DNA from: Nocardia spumae
GTDB taxonomy: Bacteria; Actinomycetota; Actinomycetes; Mycobacteriales; Mycobacteriaceae
Assembly: GCF_020733635.1 (NCBI RefSeq)
Contig: NZ_JAJFZL010000001.1
Span: 124,001 to 188,000 of the forward strand
Reading direction: 5' to 3'
Length of the DNA: 64,000 nucleotides
Within the stretch, counting starts at the first letter, position 1. The number at the start of each line of letters is the position of its first letter. The position numbers and the translations under genes are program-made. Under the pieces are notes generated by a model, which had not been told where the DNA came from, made no database searches, and saw nothing but the letters and a program-made list of their open reading frames with translations. Of the stretch, positions 58,967 to 64,000 are shown piece after piece.

Positions 58967-59377
58967 TCAGGCTTCGGCGCCCGGCTTCCAGGTGGCGATG
59001 GCCCAGATCACCACCACGTTCAGCGCGATCACCAGAATCGACCACGCCGGGTAGTACGGCAGCCACAGGAAATTCGCGAGAATCGATAGCGCGGCCAGGG
59101 TTATCGCCGCGACGCGGCCCCAGCCCGTTCCTGCCATCAGGCCGAGGGCGGCGATCACCAGGAGGATGCCCAGGACGATATGGATCCATCCCCAGGTTGT
59201 GGTGTCGAACTTGTAGACGTAGTCGACGCCCACGACGAACAGATCGTCGTTGGCGACCGCCGAAATCCCCTCCAGAATCGAGAGAACACCGACGGTGATC
59301 AGCAGGATCGCCGCAGCGATCGAGGTTCCGGCGGCGATGCCCTGACGGACTGGATGTTGTTGCGGGGTTGTTGTCAT
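58967..59377 (-). CDS. DUF7144-type small membrane protein
   Basis: A 136-residue protein with four membrane helices (IAAAILLITVGVLSILEGIS, WGWIHIVLGILLVIAALGLM, VAAITLAALSILANFLWLPY, WSILVIALNVVVIWAIA). The pattern GWIHIVLG and NFLWLPYYPAW fits DUF7144 proteins, common in actinobacteria and of unknown function. AAGGAG precedes ATG 59377. Confidence 0.8.
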   Translation of the reverse strand: MTTTPQQHPVRQGIAAGTSIAAAILLITVGVLSILEGISAVANDDLFVVGVDYVYKFDTTTWGWIHIVLGILLVIAALGLMAGTGWGRVAAITLAALSILANFLWLPYYPAWSILVIALNVVVIWAIATWKPGAEA

Positions 59378-59502
59378 GGCGGAACTCCTTCCCAGCTGAG
59401 GGGCCTTGCCATGACTGTGCCCAGCGGAAGGGGCGTTGGCTTCACCCGTGGCGGGTGAGTGTGGTCCGGGTCGTTCCCCGGTCGCCGCGCGAATCGCGCG
59501 GT

Positions 59503-60615
59503 TCAGGTCTGTTCGTCCGGTTGCGGCGCCCGATCCTGGATCAGCACCCCGACCCAGCGCGTGGTCGGGTCGATATCGAGCAGCACTGCCTTCATCAGCA
59601 GCGTCAGCGGAATAGCCAGCAGAGCGCCGAGCGCCCCCAGTACCCACGACCAGAAAACCAGCGACAGAAATGTCACGGTGACGCTGAGCCCGACCGCGTC
59701 ACCGACGAACTTGGGCTGGATGATCGACTGAATCACGAAGTTGATGACCGAGTACACGACGATCACCCAGAGCATCAGCACCGGCCCGCTGTCGAGCAGC
59801 GCTAGCAGCGCCGGCGGAACCAGTCCGATGACGAATCCGATATTCGGGATGTAGTTGGTGATGAAGGACAGCAGCGCCCACAGCACCGGCAGTGGTACGC
59901 CCATCAACCACAGCGCGCCACCGTCGAATATCGCGACGATCAAACCGAAGATCGTCGACACCACCAGGTATTTCCGCGTACCGATGGCGAATGCGCTCAA
60001 TGCGTACGCGATCTCGGGACGCGCCTTGGCGACAACGACGAGTTTGCGATCGATCATCATGCCGTCGATGGCCATGAACAGCAGCAATGCGAGCACGAAG
60101 AACAGATTCGAGAAAATGCCCAGGGCGTTGCTCAGGGTGGCCGACAGCACGTCGACGACCTTGCCCACATCCATACCGTTGAGGGTGTTGTGGATCTGCT
60201 CGGTGTCCACTCCCGCATCGGACAGCCAGTGGCGCACCCCGCCGAGCATGTCGTTCAACTTATCGGTGTATTTGGGCAGTTCGGAGGCCAGCTGTGCGAC
60301 CGAGAGCACCAGCGCGCCCAGTAATCCGAGCAAAATCAGGACGACGAGCACCAGTGCGGCGACCATTCCGATCCACGGCCGCCACCCGCGCCCCTGGACC
60401 CAGGTCTGCACCGGCTGGACGGCCATGGTCAGCATCAGGGCCAGAAATGTCGGTCCCAATATCCCGGAGAACGTCTTCATTCCGATGATCACCACGACCG
60501 CACCCGCGGCGGACAACACCACGATCAGTCCGCGCGGAAGCGACCAGGTCGCGCCGGAGGCAGGTGGAGGCGCGGCAGATTCGGCACGCGTGGGTCGAGC
60601 TCGTCGCGAAAGCAT
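59503..60615 (-). CDS. AI-2E (YdiK/PerM) family transporter-like protein
   Basis: A 370-residue protein with eight membrane helices in the AI-2E pattern: FLALMLTMAVQPVQTWV, a soluble region with GGVRHWLSDAGVDTEQIHN, LLLFMAIDGMMID, and the signature LLSFITNYIPNIGFVIGLVP followed by IQPKFVGDAVGLSV. Family members are exporters or permeases of varied function; AI-2 itself is not implied. ATG 60615 has GAGG upstream; the longer frame has a basic leader without family match. It is divergent from the LuxR regulator. Confidence 0.9.
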   Translation of the reverse strand: MLSRRARPTRAESAAPPPASGATWSLPRGLIVVLSAAGAVVVIIGMKTFSGILGPTFLALMLTMAVQPVQTWVQGRGWRPWIGMVAALVLVVLILLGLLGALVLSVAQLASELPKYTDKLNDMLGGVRHWLSDAGVDTEQIHNTLNGMDVGKVVDVLSATLSNALGIFSNLFFVLALLLFMAIDGMMIDRKLVVVAKARPEIAYALSAFAIGTRKYLVVSTIFGLIVAIFDGGALWLMGVPLPVLWALLSFITNYIPNIGFVIGLVPPALLALLDSGPVLMLWVIVVYSVINFVIQSIIQPKFVGDAVGLSVTVTFLSLVFWSWVLGALGALLAIPLTLLMKAVLLDIDPTTRWVGVLIQDRAPQPDEQT

Positions 60616-60850
60616 GGGAATATCCTCGCCGCTGGAGAGCACCTCTGAATTCTCCTGCGCGACCCTAACGCCACAGCCCGCCGCGGACGGCCTACGCCAC
60701 GGCTGATTCGGCATACCCGAGACCGATTCGAAACCATGACGGAAGTCACAATTTGACCGAGTTCGGCAAATGAGTGGTGTACGTTTCAATTTGGAACCTT
60801 CAAGGCTTCAGGAAACTGCCTTCAGCAAAGGCAAAGCTCCGGGAGGCGCG

Positions 60851-63478
60851 TTGAATGATTCATCGGGTTCAGCCCACGCGATAGTCGATAGCTCTAGAGT
60901 TGCCACAGTTTGGGGTGGCCTGCAAATCGGCATGCCGAAGCTGTCCTTCACGCCTCTCCCTCTCGCCGAAGCCCAGGCCCGCATCGACGAGGCGATGGCC
61001 GGTGGCGGCCGGACCGTATTGATCTGCGCCCCTGCGGGAACCGGAAAGACGGTGCTGACCGCGGATTGGGTCGCGCGTCGTTCCGGTTGCCGTATCGGCT
61101 GGCTGACCTTCACCGGGCGCCGCGGAGAATCCGCCGACCTCTGGCATGCGATCGCCGGATCAGTAGGTCTGTCCGACGACGATGTGAACGGTCCCGACCT
61201 GACCTCCCCGCTCGCCGAACCGGCCCTGCTGGTCGACCGTTTGGCAGAACTGCCGGGGCGAACGGTACTGGTCCTCGACGATGCCCACCTGCTGACCGAT
61301 CCGCTCGCGCTGGCCGGTCTGGACTATCTCGTCACGAACGCACCGGCCGGTCTGACCATCATCGTCACCGGACGATTCGACCCGCCGATGCGCTGGCACG
61401 TCCTCGAACTGAGTGGCCGGCTGATCCGCCTGAGCGCACGGGAACTCGCCCTCGACGAGGTACTCATCGCGCGACTCCTCGATCAGCACGGGCTCGACCC
61501 GGACGGCGACGAGATCGCGACGATTCAGCAGCTGACGTGTGGCTGGGCCGCACTCGTGCGGATCGCCGCCATCTATCTCGCCGCCGATCCGCAAGACCGT
61601 CCGACCGCACTGGCGACGCTGGCCTGCGCACCCCACGCGATCAGCGACTTCCTGGTGGGTGAGCTGCTCACCGCCCTGTCGGAGGATGCGCTGCACTTCC
61701 TGCTCACCACGGCGATTCCCGAGGAGTTCACCGTCGATCTGGCCACCGAACTCGCCGGTGACTCCGCGGCGGCCACACTCGAGAACCTGCTGCGTAACAA
61801 CCTGCCGATCAAATGCGTCGCCCGAAACGGCGAGTTGTGGCACAGCTACCACCCCATGTTGCGGGCCTACCTACTCGCGGAGGCCGCGCGTTCGGTGCCG
61901 GATCGGATGCAGCCGATCCACCGCACCTGCTCGACCTGGTTCATCGATACCCGAATGCCCTCGGCCGCACTCCATCACGTCCTGGCCGAACCGGGCCGGC
62001 CGCAGTTGTCGCGATTCCTTCGCGAGCACGGACCGCGCCTGGTGTTCGGCGGTGACGGCCCGGCCTTCTTCGCTCGGCTCGACGACATCGGCGAACTGGC
62101 CGACGATCAATTCGTCCAGCAGCTACGTATCGCCGAAGCGGTGGGCCGCGCTGATATCGCGGCGGCCACCGCCTATCTCGATCGGCTACTGGCCGAACCG
62201 TATTCGGCCTCCGCGCTGGTACCCACCTCGTGGCTGACGATCTTGCGCGAGGCGGTGACCGCCGACGTCGCGGTGGCCACGGGTAACAGACCCGCGGCCC
62301 CCAACCTGACGACGCTGACCCCGACCGGCCACCCCGAACTCGACTGCTACATCGTGCTGCAACTGTCGAACGCGTATCTGCATCGCGGCGATATCGCCCC
62401 GGGCGAATCCGGCCTGTGGCATGCGCTCGCCCTCGCCGAACGGGCCGGACTGGGTCGTTTCGTCGTCGAAGCCGCCACCAGGCTGGCCCTGTGCGGCGGC
62501 TTCGACGGCCATCTCACGGTCATGTGCGAACGTGCGGAGTACGCGGTCGAACTCGGCGGAAAATACGGGTTGCGTACCGATCCCGCGATCACCCACGCGC
62601 GGGCGATGATCGCCTACGTCCGCTATCTGCAGGGCGCTGCCCTCGATCCGCACGCCGCGCAACTGCCGACCTCGGTGCGGTCCTCCCCGGTGCCGGTCGG
62701 CGACCGGCACGCGCATGCCGTCTTCCGGCTGCTCGAATTCGATTCCACCGCCGACCGCTTCCCCATCGCCGATGCGCTGCGGCTGCAACTGCTGGAGATA
62801 CTGGCCGATCGGACCCCATCGGCGCAGTCGGGCGATCTGATCCTGCACGCGGTGCTCGCGCTGCTGCGGATTCAATCTCGGGTCAGCGCACAGACATTGG
62901 TCGAGCGCGCGGTCGCGGTGCTGGGGCATACGCCAGATGTCGTGGTCGCGGAGGCGGCGCTGTCGGAGTACGCGCACACGTCTTCGACGACACTGGAACT
63001 ACTACGGCCACTACTGAACCGGTGCGAGGAACTGCGCCCGGTCCCGGCGGTCGCCGCGTGGCTGCTCTATGCCTCGGCCTGCGACCACCTCGACCGCCCG
63101 GTCAAGGCCTACGAGGCACTGTCGAATGCGCTGGGGCGCGCGGCCGGGGACCGCATCGTCCGGCCGTTCGTGGATGTGCCCGGAATCGTTGCGCTGCTGG
63201 ACGGTTCGGTGGGCCGCTTCGGACATCACGACCGGCTGGTCGAGCAGATCCGGTCACATCCGCTGGCCCGGACCGCGGCACACAGTCCGCGGCTGACCGA
63301 GACCGAGATCTCGGTCCTGCGCCAGTTGCCGTCCGGGATGACAACCCTGAATATCGCCGAGGGCATGGGGGTTTCGATCAACACCGTCAAAACCCATCTG
63401 CGAGGGATCTATCACAAACTCGGCAGCGGCTCCCGGGCCGCCGCGATCGCGCGCGCCCGTGAACTCGGCCTGATCTGA
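60851..63478 (+). CDS. Large ATP-binding LuxR regulator (LAL/MalT-like)
   Basis: An 875-residue protein: AAA/STAND-type ATPase domain with Walker A APAGTGKT (Lys66) and Walker B TVLVLDDAHLL, a long helical repeat region, and a C-terminal LuxR helix-turn-helix (LTETEISVLRQLPSGMTTLN, IAEGMGVSINTVKTHLRG, IYHKLGSGSRAAAIARAREL). ATP and an inducer probably control its oligomerisation and transcription activation. TTG 60851 is chosen because GGGAGG is five bases upstream; ATG 60770 is in frame but has no ribosome site. Target genes are unknown. Confidence 0.88.
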   Translation: MNDSSGSAHAIVDSSRVATVWGGLQIGMPKLSFTPLPLAEAQARIDEAMAGGGRTVLICAPAGTGKTVLTADWVARRSGCRIGWLTFTGRRGESADLWHAIAGSVGLSDDDVNGPDLTSPLAEPALLVDRLAELPGRTVLVLDDAHLLTDPLALAGLDYLVTNAPAGLTIIVTGRFDPPMRWHVLELSGRLIRLSARELALDEVLIARLLDQHGLDPDGDEIATIQQLTCGWAALVRIAAIYLAADPQDRPTALATLACAPHAISDFLVGELLTALSEDALHFLLTTAIPEEFTVDLATELAGDSAAATLENLLRNNLPIKCVARNGELWHSYHPMLRAYLLAEAARSVPDRMQPIHRTCSTWFIDTRMPSAALHHVLAEPGRPQLSRFLREHGPRLVFGGDGPAFFARLDDIGELADDQFVQQLRIAEAVGRADIAAATAYLDRLLAEPYSASALVPTSWLTILREAVTADVAVATGNRPAAPNLTTLTPTGHPELDCYIVLQLSNAYLHRGDIAPGESGLWHALALAERAGLGRFVVEAATRLALCGGFDGHLTVMCERAEYAVELGGKYGLRTDPAITHARAMIAYVRYLQGAALDPHAAQLPTSVRSSPVPVGDRHAHAVFRLLEFDSTADRFPIADALRLQLLEILADRTPSAQSGDLILHAVLALLRIQSRVSAQTLVERAVAVLGHTPDVVVAEAALSEYAHTSSTTLELLRPLLNRCEELRPVPAVAAWLLYASACDHLDRPVKAYEALSNALGRAAGDRIVRPFVDVPGIVALLDGSVGRFGHHDRLVEQIRSHPLARTAAHSPRLTETEISVLRQLPSGMTTLNIAEGMGVSINTVKTHLRGIYHKLGSGSRAAAIARARELGLI

Positions 63479-63504
63479 GCCCCACTCGGTACGATCCGAA
63501 TTCG

Positions 63505-64000
63505 TCAGGCGCCCAGGAATTCTCCGATTGCGGGCCAGGTCGAGGTGGCGGCGTTCGGTCCCACCATCAATCCCAGATGGCCACCGGTGACCTCGACGAA
63601 TCGCACCTCCGACGCGCCGGTCAGCAACTCGGGCCCGCGGCCGGTGGATCGGGCCGGCACCAACATATCGGTACGGCTGCCGATCAGCAGGACCCGGCAG
63701 GTGAGTTTGGACAGTTCCACCACCAGATCCGAGCGCAACCGAACGACGCCGTCCGCCAACTCGTTTCGCAGCACCAGACTGCGATAGATCTGCCAGAGCG
63801 ACCGGCCCGGATAACCGGGCATGGTCGCCATGAACCGGTCGACCGCCTCCATCCGGGCCAGCGCCTCGGTATCAGTGGCGTTGCGGGCGATGAACAACGG
63901 CTTGGTCAGTTCGCGATCGAAGGCCTGCAGCCGGAACCCCAACCGGACCAGTTCCCGCGGGGCACCACCGAGCAGGCGCGTCGCCATCGCGACACCGCGC
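63505..64000 (-). CDS. Alpha/beta hydrolase, N-terminal part outside the window
   Basis: The frame is open to the window edge; at least 165 residues of the C-terminal part are visible. It contains a lid-like helical part (FMATMPGYPGRSLWQIYRSL) and the end of an alpha/beta hydrolase with the acid in LLIGSRTDMLVPAR and the catalytic His in VTGGHLGLMVGP. The nucleophile lies outside. The look is that of lipid or polyester-related hydrolases, but no substrate can be assigned. It converges on the LuxR regulator gene. Confidence 0.8.
   Translation of the reverse strand, partial: RGVAMATRLLGGAPRELVRLGFRLQAFDRELTKPLFIARNATDTEALARMEAVDRFMATMPGYPGRSLWQIYRSLVLRNELADGVVRLRSDLVVELSKLTCRVLLIGSRTDMLVPARSTGRGPELLTGASEVRFVEVTGGHLGLMVGPNAATSTWPAIGEFLGA

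Overview
The window is a single piece of a very GC-rich actinobacterial chromosome, most likely Nocardia or a close mycolic-acid-containing relative. The evidence is the lysX fusion gene, a secreted cutinase, the fhaA-fhaB-pstP-rodA-pbpA-pknA-pknB cell-division block beside tRNA-Leu(CAG), crgA and trpG next to it as in mycobacteria, a moxR2-like locus, and a 6C-type ncRNA. I see no insertion sequence, prophage, integrase or CRISPR array; almost everything looks like core or lineage-core DNA.

Layout. 1-5.3 kb: end of an unknown gene, a yybP-ykoY-type (Mn2+) riboswitch controlling a UPF0016/GDT1 cation exporter, a WYL regulator, DinB-like and VOC proteins, and a TetR regulator divergent from a short-chain dehydrogenase. 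5.3-14.1 kb: htpG translationally coupled to a RecB-like nuclease, a copper-type operon (membrane protein, YcnI, CopC, CopD), and small enzymes (SRPBCC, RraA, S4 protein). 14.2-22.4 kb: lysX, a histidine phosphatase, a His-rich secreted peptide, an ECF sigma factor with a VOC partner, an NDH-2-like oxidoreductase and a cutinase. 22.6-29 kb: glutamate synthase gltD and gltB, separated by an unusual tandem duplication of the gltB end/gltD start region.

29.6-38.6 kb: exported chorismate mutase, then DUF4407, membrane, DUF4129, MoxR ATPase, DUF58, RDD and SpoIIM proteins, a membrane-stress/envelope module. 39.3-50.6 kb: GNAT, LapA, tRNA-Leu and the seven-gene Ser/Thr-kinase and peptidoglycan operon with end-to-end overlapping genes; the kinases, phosphatase and FHA proteins regulate the SEDS/PBP pair and cell growth. 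50.6-55.2 kb: a RibD-like enzyme split into two genes in reversed order, trpG/pabA, crgA, a PH-domain protein with a 15-bp tandem repeat, rhomboid protease and cyclophilin. 55.2-64 kb: a DrrAB-type ABC exporter, a long non-coding stretch ending in the 6C RNA, an adenylate cyclase, DUF7144 and AI-2E-family membrane proteins, a LuxR-type large ATPase regulator, and the end of an alpha/beta hydrolase.

Most noteworthy points: the Mn2+ riboswitch has a legible mutually exclusive helix switch that exposes or hides the ribosome binding site; the gltB/gltD junction is a recent-looking triplication; RibD deaminase and reductase occur as separate overlapping genes in inverted order; and a pair of DnaA-box-like sites lies upstream of the PH-domain gene. 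No wholly new multi-gene system is evident.
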